From NCBI GenBank assembly GCA_003175695.1, contig PSRA01000203.1:1-33364 (forward strand): a stretch of DNA of 33,364 bases. The letters run 5' to 3'. The DNA comes from Bacteroidota bacterium (GTDB lineage Bacteria > Bacteroidota > Bacteroidia > Chitinophagales > Chitinophagaceae). Below, piece by piece: positions 8,067 through 16,261 of the stretch; within the stretch, counting starts at the first letter, position 1, and each line of letters opens with the position of its first letter. The notes under the pieces are model-generated. The model was not told where the DNA came from and searched no databases. It saw nothing but the letters and a program-made list of their open reading frames with translations. The position numbers were made by a program, and so were the translations under genes.

Positions 8067-8866
8067 TTCTTCGTGACTTCTTCAGAAAATTTAAATGGTT
8101 TGTCCAGCATTTTAGTCAGATCAGTTATTCAAAGCACTTGATTGATACAACCGAAATTGGTGTGCCGAAAAATATTTTCCTGGGGCCACTTACTTATACA
8201 ACCGATAGCCTTGTAACAAGTAATAACTGCGATTTTATTAAAGATCCCCGCTTTGCAAAGGCGTATGCTGCAGCTTTCTCTACGAAGCCATGGGACGGTT
8301 TTACACTTCAGTGGAGGACCTATATAGTTTGCTGGTTTGCCGATATGGTAAAAAAATTGGATGGCGACTTCGTAGAATGCGGCGTGAATACGGGAGCCTA
8401 TTCGAGGGCAGTTATCGATTATATAGATTTTCCGTCGACAAATAAAACCTTTTACCTTCTCGATACTTTTGATGGCTTGGATGCTTCTCTTGTAAGTGAA
8501 GAAGAAAAGAAAGCCGGCATCGATGTTTATTTCGGTGAATACAAGAATATGTATGAGAGAGCGCTCAAAACCTTTACTGGATTTAACACCAGGATCATCA
8601 AAGGAACGGTTCCTGACACATTACCTCAATGCGATGCAAAAACCATTTGCTATTTGTCAATCGATATGAATTGTGTGGAACCGGAGATAAAAGCAGCTGA
8701 ATATTTCTGGGACAAAATTGTCAAAGGCGGTGTAATTGTTCTGGATGATTATGGTTTTCCCATGCATATCCATCAAAAGCTCGCATTTGATGATTTTGCA
8801 AAAAGAAAAAACCAATCGATTCTATCCCTCCCAACTGGCCAGGGCGTGATCATTAAAAGCAATTGA
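8063..8866 (+). CDS. TylF/MycF-family O-methyltransferase
   Basis: A 267-residue protein with the TylF-type pattern: FVECGVNTG at 103-111 (SAM-binding loop), LLDTFDGLD at 132-140, then LSIDMN with Asp201, and VLDDYG with Asp228/Asp229. In TylF and MycF, acidic residues at these places bind the metal that positions a sugar hydroxyl for methylation. TylF and MycF methylate macrolide sugars, while homologues in polysaccharide loci are thought to methylate the glycan. The gene begins inside the stop codon region of its predecessor (4-base overlap), so the two are likely co-translated. The substrate cannot be read from sequence. Confidence 0.83.
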   Translation: MILRDFFRKFKWFVQHFSQISYSKHLIDTTEIGVPKNIFLGPLTYTTDSLVTSNNCDFIKDPRFAKAYAAAFSTKPWDGFTLQWRTYIVCWFADMVKKLDGDFVECGVNTGAYSRAVIDYIDFPSTNKTFYLLDTFDGLDASLVSEEEKKAGIDVYFGEYKNMYERALKTFTGFNTRIIKGTVPDTLPQCDAKTICYLSIDMNCVEPEIKAAEYFWDKIVKGGVIVLDDYGFPMHIHQKLAFDDFAKRKNQSILSLPTGQGVIIKSN

Positions 8867-8903
8867 AAACAGAGTCAGTTGAACATTTCCTAATCAAGAT
8901 TGA

Positions 8904-10130
8904 ATGAAACTAGCTTTTGTAGATAATTTGTCGGTTTACGGAGGATTATCCAGATTCTCACTTTTACTGTGCAAGAGCCTGGTTGAAACGGAGCCCGGGC
9001 TCACTATCGATTATTACAGCCACATCAACAACCTGCGTCATGCTCCTGAATTAAAAGAAATTCCAGGAATAAAAATCCATGTTCTGCAATCGACTATGTT
9101 GCCTGGCTTACCCACGCGAATCTTGCGAAAGCTCAACAGGAAATTCACAAGGACTGAACAGGACATAGAAAATAAGGTAATAAGCGAGATTGAAGAAAAA
9201 ATCAATGGTCAATATGATGTTGCTTATTTCCCAGCCGCACATATGATGAAAAGGCCTGATCTTAAAATACCCATGGTAGGTACACTGCACGATTTCAACT
9301 GGAAATATTTTTTCGGGCGCCAAATATTTTCGCTGGAATTTGTAGAGATGATGGACAAGGAGATTCTTAATTGGATGGACAATGGTGTGAACGTATGTTC
9401 TTCCCACGACGTGGTGGATGAAGCAAAAAAACTCTATCCCGGCGCAAAGCGCTATCCCAATGTAGTACATATCGCTCCCGTCATTTATAATGCTGATATA
9501 CCCGAAGCAAGAAAGCAGGAAATACTCAAGGATTTAAAAATTGATTTTCCTTATATCATTTTTCCAGGCAATTTTTTCCCACACAAGAACCACCTTAACT
9601 TACTGACGGCATTCTCCATGTTGAAAAAGCGCCAGGGTTTTGGAGAATACAAATTGTTATTGACAGGAATGAATTCGAACCAAGTCCCAAGGGGTATTGC
9701 AGAAAAAAGAGGTGTTCAAATGCTAACCAAAAACAGCGTGCCGCACGAAAACGATGTTTGGGGAATGGGATACCAACCGAATGAAGTGATCGACACACTC
9801 ATTTCGAAAGCTCGTCTCCTCGTGTCTCCTTCCATATATGAGGCTATTTGCACTCCTGCTATGGACGCATGGCATTTTGGGACACCCACAGCCATTTCTG
9901 ATATTCCTCCATTTCGGGAACATGAACGAGTCTGGGGCATTCGATCTGCATTTTTTGATCCGCTTGATCCGGTAGACATAGCCAATACAATTGAAAACTA
10001 TTTGAATCAATATGACGAAGCAAAGTTGGACGGCCTGATCTCAAAGGAAAACGTCTCAAAACATAATTGGGGAACGGTGGCAGGAAATTATATGCAAAAT
10101 TTCAAAAAAGCGATTTCAGAAAGAAAATGA
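8904..10130 (+). CDS. GT4-like glycosyltransferase
   Basis: A 408-residue GT-B protein. The N-terminal domain opens MKLAFVDNLSVYGGLSRFS, with the glycine-containing acceptor-side loop seen in GT4 enzymes. The C-terminal donor domain contains IIFPGNFFPHKNH, then LLVSPSIYEAICTPAMDAW. The usual GT4 E-x7-E motif appears here as E-x7-D (E-AICTPAM-D). The protein would add a sugar from a nucleotide donor to the growing lipid-linked chain on the cytoplasmic face. It follows the TylF-like gene after 37 bases and overlaps the epimerase gene by 4 bases. Donor and linkage unknown. Confidence 0.85.
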   Translation: MKLAFVDNLSVYGGLSRFSLLLCKSLVETEPGLTIDYYSHINNLRHAPELKEIPGIKIHVLQSTMLPGLPTRILRKLNRKFTRTEQDIENKVISEIEEKINGQYDVAYFPAAHMMKRPDLKIPMVGTLHDFNWKYFFGRQIFSLEFVEMMDKEILNWMDNGVNVCSSHDVVDEAKKLYPGAKRYPNVVHIAPVIYNADIPEARKQEILKDLKIDFPYIIFPGNFFPHKNHLNLLTAFSMLKKRQGFGEYKLLLTGMNSNQVPRGIAEKRGVQMLTKNSVPHENDVWGMGYQPNEVIDTLISKARLLVSPSIYEAICTPAMDAWHFGTPTAISDIPPFREHERVWGIRSAFFDPLDPVDIANTIENYLNQYDEAKLDGLISKENVSKHNWGTVAGNYMQNFKKAISERK

Positions 10131-11041
10131 AAATACTTGTTCTGGGTTCGGAAGGATTCATTGGAAAGCACCTGGTTCAGCTATTTCAAAAGAAAAAGTA
10201 CCATGTTGCTGGCTGCGATCTTTTTGAAAGACCCACTCATAATTATCAATATTTCAAGGTATCGAGACTTTCACCGGAGTGGGAAGAAATTTTTTCGTCG
10301 GGTTCTTATAATGTCTGTGTCAACGCGGCAGGAAGCGGTAATGTCCCCTATTCCATGTCACATCCGCTTGTAGATTTTGAATCTAATGGTTTGGATGTGA
10401 TCCGAATTCTAGACGCCATTCGAAGATTCTGCGGCTCCTGTTTATATGTGCAATTGTCGAGCGCGGCTGTTTATGGAAATCCAAAACAATTGCCTGTAAC
10501 TGAAAATGCATCCCTTTCACCCTTGTCGCCATATGGTTGGCATAAATGGATAAGCGAATTAATTTGCCAGGAATACTTTTACACTTACGGAATCCCTTCA
10601 TTTATCGTAAGGCCCTTTTCTGTGTATGGTCCTGGCTTGCGAAAGCAGTTATTCTGGGACCTGTTTAATCGCGCAAACGGCAAGAAAGAAGTTGAATTGT
10701 TTGGAACAGGAAATGAAAGCAGGGATTTCATCTTCATCAGTGATTTGGTAAATGCAATAGACCTGCTGATCGAGACTGGAATAAGGGAGGCAAATGTTTA
10801 TAATCTCGCTTCTGGTTCCGAAACTTCAATCCGCACAGCAGCTACTGTTTTTCTGGATCAATTCTCAAATCCACCTACACTTTCGTTTAACGGCCAGGTG
10901 AAATCCGGTGATCCCCTCAACTGGAAAGCCGATATTTCAAAAATTAAATCGCTGGGTTTTCAATTGGGAACTTCCCTTGAAGAAGGTCTGCAGGTTACAC
11001 ATCAATGGATCAGCGAACAGAATTTTAATCATGACAGATAA
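10127..11041 (+). CDS. NAD-dependent epimerase/reductase (extended SDR)
   Basis: A 304-residue protein when started at the ATG at 10127, giving MKILVLGSEGFIGKHL. An in-frame ATG at 10067 lies inside the upstream gene and would add 20 residues ahead of the Rossmann fold, so it is unlikely. GSEGFIG at 7-13 is the dinucleotide loop, Asp31 ends strand 2 (suggesting NAD(H)), SSAAVYG follows at 111-117, and the catalytic Y136-x3-K140 lies in YGWHK. Downstream RPFSVYGPG and FIFISDLVNAI are typical of UDP-sugar 4-epimerases, dehydratases and dTDP-4-keto-6-deoxysugar reductases. It should make one of the nucleotide sugars for this glycan; which one is not clear. It overlaps the next gene by 11 bases. 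Confidence 0.87.
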   Translation: MKILVLGSEGFIGKHLVQLFQKKKYHVAGCDLFERPTHNYQYFKVSRLSPEWEEIFSSGSYNVCVNAAGSGNVPYSMSHPLVDFESNGLDVIRILDAIRRFCGSCLYVQLSSAAVYGNPKQLPVTENASLSPLSPYGWHKWISELICQEYFYTYGIPSFIVRPFSVYGPGLRKQLFWDLFNRANGKKEVELFGTGNESRDFIFISDLVNAIDLLIETGIREANVYNLASGSETSIRTAATVFLDQFSNPPTLSFNGQVKSGDPLNWKADISKIKSLGFQLGTSLEEGLQVTHQWISEQNFNHDR

Positions 11042-12233
11042 CCAGGGAACAGTTTCTTACATTATAGTAAATAATGTTGGCGGTATAACTTCTGTAACGG
11101 GAAACCTCATTCGCTTTCGTGGTCAGGATGCGCCATCTCAGGAACTCATCCTTCTTAATGTAGAAGGAAATTCCAACACTGTCTTTACTCATCAGTTGTT
11201 AGAAGGAATCAACCAGAAAACTTATCATTTCGACAAAAATCGCAATTGGTATACTGCTTTTAAAGAATTAAAAAACGAATTAGCGCCGGGACCCGGCGTC
11301 ATAGTGTCGAATGATCTGCATGATTTAATTATGTTGCAGGCATTCAATACGGGAAAGAAAGTCGTGCAGATTGTACATGATGGATACAATGTTCAACTCG
11401 CCCTGAAATTCGAAGAGGTTGTGGACAAATTTATCGCACATAGCCGTTTCTTTTTTGATGTCCTTAGTCAACTATTACCTCATCGTCGGTCAGATATTGT
11501 CCATCTTCCTTATGGGATTCCTATTTCAGGCTACCAAAAAACGCCCAATACGGATAGGCCTTTGCGGTTAATCTTTTTGGGACGGATGAGAGAATCGAAA
11601 GGAATTTTCGATCTCCCACTTATTCAAAAATATTTGACAGAAAAAGGAATTCAGGCAAACTGGACTTTCATTGGAAGTGGCCCGGATAAACAAAAGCTGG
11701 TGGATCAGTGGGCGTCGTACGAACCTGCCCGGTTTGAAGCGCCAGACAGTTTTAACGAAGTAATAAAATTATGTTCGGACGCAGATATATTCGTTTTTCC
11801 AACCCACTTTGAAGGATTCCCTGTATCTCTGCTCGAAACCATGAGTGTAGGCGTGGTTCCAGTGGTCTCCGATCTTCCAGGCGGTATTCGTGAAATAGTT
11901 TCTGAAAGCACAGGCATTAGATGTAAAATGGGAGATCCCATTTCATTTGCCAATGCAATTGAAACCCTTCATCACGATCGTGTACTCATGCAAACACTCA
12001 GCCATAATTGCCTTCAACTCGTCAGGACAAATTTCAATGCTGAATGTCAATCGCCGAAATACCAGGCGTTTTTTGCATCGTGTATGCAGGAAAATTCTGC
12101 TCCACGACATATGTCAATAAATAAAAAAATTGGTTCGCGCCTTGATCAACCCTGGCTTCCCGATTTCATAACAAAAAATCTGAGGAAATTTTATGGTTCA
12201 GCCACTGGTAAGCGTGTTAATGACAGCGTATAA
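11031..12233 (+). CDS. GT4 glycosyltransferase
   Basis: A 400-residue GT-B enzyme if started at the ATG at 11031 (MTDNQGTVSYIIVNNVGGITSV). An earlier in-frame ATG at 10908 would add 41 residues that merely read the epimerase gene in another frame. The donor domain contains LIFLGRMRESKGIFDL, a typical GT4 GR-x5-KG strand/loop, and FPTHFEGFPVSLLETM with the E-x7-E pair at Glu261 and Glu269. SDLPGGIREIV completes the donor site. The stop lies 41 bases inside the following GT2 gene. Acceptor and donor unknown. Confidence 0.9.
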   Translation: MTDNQGTVSYIIVNNVGGITSVTGNLIRFRGQDAPSQELILLNVEGNSNTVFTHQLLEGINQKTYHFDKNRNWYTAFKELKNELAPGPGVIVSNDLHDLIMLQAFNTGKKVVQIVHDGYNVQLALKFEEVVDKFIAHSRFFFDVLSQLLPHRRSDIVHLPYGIPISGYQKTPNTDRPLRLIFLGRMRESKGIFDLPLIQKYLTEKGIQANWTFIGSGPDKQKLVDQWASYEPARFEAPDSFNEVIKLCSDADIFVFPTHFEGFPVSLLETMSVGVVPVVSDLPGGIREIVSESTGIRCKMGDPISFANAIETLHHDRVLMQTLSHNCLQLVRTNFNAECQSPKYQAFFASCMQENSAPRHMSINKKIGSRLDQPWLPDFITKNLRKFYGSATGKRVNDSV

Positions 12234-13056
12234 CCGGGCAAATTTTATCGGTGAAGCCATCGAAAGTGTATTGGCGTCTACATACCAAAACTTTGAATTA
12301 ATTATTGTAGACGATCGATCGGTGGATGAAACAGTTTCCATTGCAAAGAACTATGCTCAGAAGGATGATCGGGTAAGGGTGTATGTGAATGAGCAGAATC
12401 TGGGAGATTATCCGAATAGAAACAAAGCCGCGACTTACGCGAAGGGAAAATATATCAAGTACCTGGATTCCGATGATAAGATCTTTGATTTCGGGCTGGA
12501 ATATTGCGTGAACGAAATGGAAAAATATCCCGAGACAGCCATAGGGATGGCTTTACTATATGAAATGGGGGTGAAGGATTCCGTCTGCTGGTCTCCGGAA
12601 AAAATAGTTCGGCAACATCTATTTGAACGACCCTATTTGTGGATCGGACCGTCAGGTACCATCATGAGGTTAGACAAGTTTCTAAAAATGGGTGGTTTTG
12701 ATACGCGGTTTGGCGTTTCATCTGACATGTATTTTAATATTAAAATGGCTTCTCAATATCCTGTTGTTCTCCTATCCAGGAAATACTTTTATTACCGGGA
12801 ACATGAAGGACAGGAAAAAAATAATGAAAAGGGATACCTCACAACCGGGTATCTCTATTTTAAAGAGTTGTTAGAAGAAGTTCATTTGCCATTGAAGGAT
12901 GAAGAGATTCGCTTCCTGCATAAAAAGATGGATAAACGTCACGCTGTTAATCTTACCCGTTATTTATTCAGGACAGGAGATTTCTCGGCTGTCCGGCAGA
13001 TTATGCACGAAACCCAATTTGGGTTTACAGATATTCTTTCCGGCTATCTAAAATAA
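12193..13056 (+). CDS. GT2 family glycosyltransferase (paralogue 1)
   Basis: A 287-residue GT-A enzyme. PLVSVLMTAYNRANFI starts the fold at residue 4, FELIIVDDRSVDET follows, and KYLDSDD supplies the DxD-type metal/nucleotide motif at about residues 92-98. The C-terminal half has IGPSGTIMRLDKF and GGFDTRFG. It starts 41 bases before the end of the preceding GT4 gene; a later start would remove the first beta strand, so the overlap looks real. Its N-terminal 92 residues match the GT2 at 15437 in about 69 positions by my hand alignment (75%), while the C-terminal halves differ. It should add one sugar on the cytoplasmic face. Confidence 0.9.
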   Translation: MVQPLVSVLMTAYNRANFIGEAIESVLASTYQNFELIIVDDRSVDETVSIAKNYAQKDDRVRVYVNEQNLGDYPNRNKAATYAKGKYIKYLDSDDKIFDFGLEYCVNEMEKYPETAIGMALLYEMGVKDSVCWSPEKIVRQHLFERPYLWIGPSGTIMRLDKFLKMGGFDTRFGVSSDMYFNIKMASQYPVVLLSRKYFYYREHEGQEKNNEKGYLTTGYLYFKELLEEVHLPLKDEEIRFLHKKMDKRHAVNLTRYLFRTGDFSAVRQIMHETQFGFTDILSGYLK

Positions 13057-13095
13057 CTCTGGTTTTTGTGAAGCTGCTGCAGGCAAAAAAAGGGC

Positions 13096-13135
13096 CAGAA
13101 AAAGAGAGGGAGTAAATCTTTGTTGCCTTTTTCTG
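13096..13135. repeat. Weak inverted repeat CAGAAAAAG / CTTTTTCTG
   Basis: A perfect 9-base inverted repeat (13096-13104 and 13127-13135) with a 22-base loop lies in the 126-base gap after the first GT2 gene. The stem is mostly A-T, so it would fold weakly. No U-tract follows. I see no gene in the gap 13057-13182. Confidence 0.3.
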
Positions 13136-13182
13136 CTCTGGGAAGTTCTTATCCGCTGTGGCGGCTGAAAAAATAAAGAAGC

Positions 13183-13983
13183 ATGGACAAAGCTTTCTTT
13201 CAAATTCGCCAACTCGCAAGCTCTTATATTCACCTGATGGGTCTAACGATTCAATCACCATTCTCCCGTAAGGCAAGATACAAGCTGGGAGAAGTTCATC
13301 AGTCTCTCCAATATCCCTTTCACGGCGGAAGTTATAAACACTTGCATGAGTTGCTGAAGCAGGACGACCTGGCTGTGCAATTGGCCCCGCTAAGATCAAA
13401 TGAGCACAACACTTCTGAATTTGAACTGCTTGCCATTTGCTCGCTGATTAAGGACAGGAATTATTCAAAAATTTTTGAGATTGGCACTTATGATGGCCGC
13501 ACTACCAGGGCGATGGCGATGAATATAAACAAAGACGGCCATGTATTCACACTCAATCTTCCATCGGGATCCAACACTGTTTCCCTTCCCACTGACAGGA
13601 TTGACGTAGGATTATCAAGCAAAGTAATAAGCGGTGAAAAATTTGTAGGCACCTCCCAGGAGCCCCTTATATCCCAGCTTTGGGGAGATTCTGCAAATTT
13701 TGATTTTTCTCCCTATTATAATATAATGGACCTGGTTTTCATCGATGGAGCACATAGTGAAGATTATGTGGCAAATGACACAGAGAAGGCCATACGCATG
13801 ATCAGATCTAATGAAAACGGCGGCCTGATCGTTTGGCATGACGCTCATTTATTTGGCGTCAAGATATTTTTGACCAAGTGGATCAGGGAAAATCATTATC
13901 CGGTTTACTTTATTCGTGATACATCATTGGCAGTGTTAGGGATTAAAGACGGAAAACCTTTTGACATGCTCGCTAGTCAATAG
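13183..13983 (+). CDS. Class I SAM-dependent methyltransferase (Methyltransf_24/CmcI-like)
   Basis: A 266-residue protein with FEIGTYDGRTT at 98-108 as the SAM-binding loop and LVFIDGAHSEDYV at about 183-195 as the strand 4 region with acidic residues, followed by GGLIVWHDAH. These are the marks of the Methyltransf_24 / cephalosporin hydroxylase-like group common in glycan loci. The N-terminal 80 residues are less conserved. It lies 126 bases after a GT2 gene and is followed by a strong inverted repeat. The truncated gene at the right edge of the window carries a related core. The likely role is methylation of a sugar hydroxyl or a terminal cap, but this is inferred. Confidence 0.8.
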   Translation: MDKAFFQIRQLASSYIHLMGLTIQSPFSRKARYKLGEVHQSLQYPFHGGSYKHLHELLKQDDLAVQLAPLRSNEHNTSEFELLAICSLIKDRNYSKIFEIGTYDGRTTRAMAMNINKDGHVFTLNLPSGSNTVSLPTDRIDVGLSSKVISGEKFVGTSQEPLISQLWGDSANFDFSPYYNIMDLVFIDGAHSEDYVANDTEKAIRMIRSNENGGLIVWHDAHLFGVKIFLTKWIRENHYPVYFIRDTSLAVLGIKDGKPFDMLASQ

Positions 13984-14028
13984 TCAGGAGTCACCTTGGG
14001 TGCTGACTCCCGACTCCTGACTCTTGAC
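13976..14028. repeat. Inverted repeat with gtcaggagtc/gactcctgac arms
   Basis: GTCAGGAGTC (13983-13992) is matched exactly by GACTCCTGAC (14012-14021) with a 19-base loop. The pairing extends 7 bases outward with one mismatch (13976-13982 and 14022-14028), giving 16 of 17 pairs. The left arm overlaps the last codons of the methyltransferase gene. The words look like those of a dispersed intergenic repeat. No U-tract follows on the plus strand, so a simple terminator is unlikely. Confidence 0.7.
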
Positions 14029-14067
14029 AAAACACTTTCTACCAACTGCCTTCAACTTTTCCAGTTA

Positions 14068-15435
14068 ATGAAAATCACCCACATAATTCCCTTTTTCCTA
14101 CCGGATAAAATTGCTGGATCAGAGATATATTGCTGGTCTCTTTGCAAATACCTGCAATCTATAGGAGTGACGTGTGAAATCCTGACACCGAATTACGGGA
14201 GCGAAAAAACTGTTGAATATGTGTACGATGATATTCGCGTAATAAAATATGCTGAACCTACTCGTGCCACTCGATTCTTGCAAATGGGATTAACCCTACC
14301 CAAGGGCATCAACGCTTTCAGGGATCATTTAATCAATTCCAAACCCAACTGCGTCCACTTCCACGGGTTGTACGGAAGTGTCGGTATTACTGTGGAACAC
14401 ATCAATATTGCCAAATCACTGGGTATTGCAACTTTGTATACGATGCACCTGGCAGGTAATGTCTGTATAACAAACACACTTTTTTATAAGCAAAAACAAC
14501 TTTGTGATGGCATTATACGTCCCCGGCGTTGCAGCGCATGCCTGCTTGTACACCTTAATAAACGTGAATGGTTAGCTGAATTTTTTGCAAGTGTCAGCAG
14601 CCTGCTATATCAATCGGGCATTGACACTGCTCATTTGAATAATCCATTGGGAACCGGTTTTTCGCTGGCCAATCGAATTGGAGATATGCGAAAAAATCTT
14701 GATAAAATTGCCCAGTATTGCGATAAAGTGGTAGTCCCGGCAAAATGGTTCCGCGAGGTCCTGATTGCAAATGGATTTCCGCAAGGAAAAATTGAATATG
14801 TACAACAGGCACTTCCACTGTTCAAGAATCGCCCCTTGGAATTGCAGCCGTTGAAATTTAATCAAAGGCGCTCTGTCAAACTTGTTTTTGCCGGAAGAAT
14901 CAGCTCTTTCAAGGGATTGGATATTTTATTGGAAGCCCTCGGCAGCTTTCCACCGGAAAAGGTTGAACTCAGCATTTTCGGGCAGCATGATGGTGACGAA
15001 TATTATCAAAAATGCCTGAACCTGTCGAAAGATAAACCGAATATTCATTGGCGCGGCGTTTTACCGCACGAAGAAGTGCTGGGTGCCTTTCGCCAACATG
15101 ATGCACTCTGTCTTCCATCAACATTTTCAGAGATGGCCCCACTAGTCATACAAGAAGCTTTTGCGGCAGGAATTCCGGTTATTGCCAGTGAGGTGTATGG
15201 CAACCTCGAAATGATAACACCAGAAGAAAATGGACTTTTATTTTCATTCAGGTCTGTTGAAGATTTAAGGTCAAAGCTGGCCAGGATCATAGATAATACG
15301 TTCCTGCTTAGCAGCATGAAGAATCGTGTGAAACGACCGATTCCATTTGAAAAATTGGGCCAGGATTATGTTGAATTGTATCAAAAAATTTCTGCCGGAA
15401 TGGCGAAATTAAATTTCAATAATATTTCAGGATAA
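14068..15435 (+). CDS. GT4 glycosyltransferase with Cys-rich insert
   Basis: A 455-residue GT-B enzyme started at the ATG at 14068 (MKITHIIPFFLPDKIAGSE). An upstream ATG at 13996 would force translation through the inverted repeat and adds 24 unconserved residues. The N-terminal domain has a segment with four cysteines (GNVCITNT, QLCDGI, RRCSACLL) that may bind a metal; similar Cys patterns occur in some large GT4 proteins. The donor domain contains LVFAGRISSFKGLDILLEAL and STFSEMAPLVIQEAF with the E-x7-E pair Glu355 and Glu363. It is separated by one base from the next GT2 gene. Donor and acceptor unknown. Confidence 0.9.
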   Translation: MKITHIIPFFLPDKIAGSEIYCWSLCKYLQSIGVTCEILTPNYGSEKTVEYVYDDIRVIKYAEPTRATRFLQMGLTLPKGINAFRDHLINSKPNCVHFHGLYGSVGITVEHINIAKSLGIATLYTMHLAGNVCITNTLFYKQKQLCDGIIRPRRCSACLLVHLNKREWLAEFFASVSSLLYQSGIDTAHLNNPLGTGFSLANRIGDMRKNLDKIAQYCDKVVVPAKWFREVLIANGFPQGKIEYVQQALPLFKNRPLELQPLKFNQRRSVKLVFAGRISSFKGLDILLEALGSFPPEKVELSIFGQHDGDEYYQKCLNLSKDKPNIHWRGVLPHEEVLGAFRQHDALCLPSTFSEMAPLVIQEAFAAGIPVIASEVYGNLEMITPEENGLLFSFRSVEDLRSKLARIIDNTFLLSSMKNRVKRPIPFEKLGQDYVELYQKISAGMAKLNFNNISG

Positions 15436-15436
15436 T

Positions 15437-16261
15437 ATGGAGGAAGTTAACAATCCTTTGGTCAGCGTATTAATGACGGCTTATAACAGGGAACAATATA
15501 TAGCCGAAGCGATTGAAAGTGTTTTACGGTCGACCTACAAAGAGTTTGAGTTGATTATTGTTAATGACTGCTCAAAGGATAGAACGGTTGAAATTGCCAA
15601 AAGCTATGAAGCGAAGGACTCACGGGTCCACGTGTACTCAAATGAATCTAACCTGGGAGACTATCCGAACAGAAATAAGGCGGCCAGTTACGCCAAAGGA
15701 AAGTACCTGAAGTACATGGACGCTGATGACGTGATTTATTATTATGGTCTCGAAGCCATGGTTAGATATACAGAAAAATTTCCGGAGGCAGGATTTGGAT
15801 TGGGATCTTACCCTGAAGACAATCGCCCTTATCCAATTCTTTTGTCGCCTAAAGAAATATACCTGGAAAGTTTTCGAAAACTAAATCATTTCGACAGAGC
15901 ACCCGGCTCAGGGTTGATTAAAAGGGATGTGTTCAATAGCCTCGGTGGTTTTTCGGGGAAGAGAATGATTGGCGATTATGAATTTTGGTTTAAGATCTCA
16001 CGATATTATTCGATGGTAAAATTGCCATTGGATCTTTATTGGAATAGGTTGCATGATGGACAGGAATCGCAATCGGCTTACGCGAGAAAAAATTACGCAA
16101 GTTTGAGAAATGAAGTACTCTATGAGAATCTGAACCATCCTGATTGTCCTCTCAACAAAGAAGAGTTGGCATGGGTGAAAAAGAAGTTGCGTCAGGACAG
16201 ATTGAAAAATAAAATTGTTGGTTCCCTGACCGGCTTAAAGAATATACTCATGCACCAATGA
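15437..16261 (+). CDS. GT2 family glycosyltransferase (paralogue 2)
   Basis: A 274-residue GT-A enzyme: NPLVSVLMTAYNREQYI at the N-terminus, FELIIVNDCSKDRTV, and KYMDADD as the DxD-like motif. The segment SNLGDYPNRNKAASYAKGKY is almost identical to its paralogue at 12193. After the metal motif the two diverge strongly, suggesting the same or a similar donor but a different acceptor. Synonymous positions differ widely, so the duplication is not recent. The gene starts 1 base after the GT4 stop and overlaps the acetyltransferase gene by 4 bases. Confidence 0.9.
   Translation: MEEVNNPLVSVLMTAYNREQYIAEAIESVLRSTYKEFELIIVNDCSKDRTVEIAKSYEAKDSRVHVYSNESNLGDYPNRNKAASYAKGKYLKYMDADDVIYYYGLEAMVRYTEKFPEAGFGLGSYPEDNRPYPILLSPKEIYLESFRKLNHFDRAPGSGLIKRDVFNSLGGFSGKRMIGDYEFWFKISRYYSMVKLPLDLYWNRLHDGQESQSAYARKNYASLRNEVLYENLNHPDCPLNKEELAWVKKKLRQDRLKNKIVGSLTGLKNILMHQ

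Noticed and set aside
10067-10126. Upstream in-frame ATG for the epimerase gene
   Set aside because: It adds 20 residues that lie inside the preceding glycosyltransferase gene; the Rossmann fold starts exactly at the ATG at 10127.
10908-11030. Upstream in-frame ATG for the GT4 gene at 11031
   Set aside because: The extra 41 residues only read the epimerase C-terminal coding region in another frame.
13025-13399. A 124-codon minus-strand frame over the gap and the methyltransferase start
   Set aside because: No recognisable domain, and most of it is antisense to a well-supported methyltransferase gene.
13996-14067. Upstream in-frame ATG for the GT4 gene at 14068
   Set aside because: Translation would pass through the inverted repeat, and the canonical N-terminus MKITHIIPFFLP begins at 14068.
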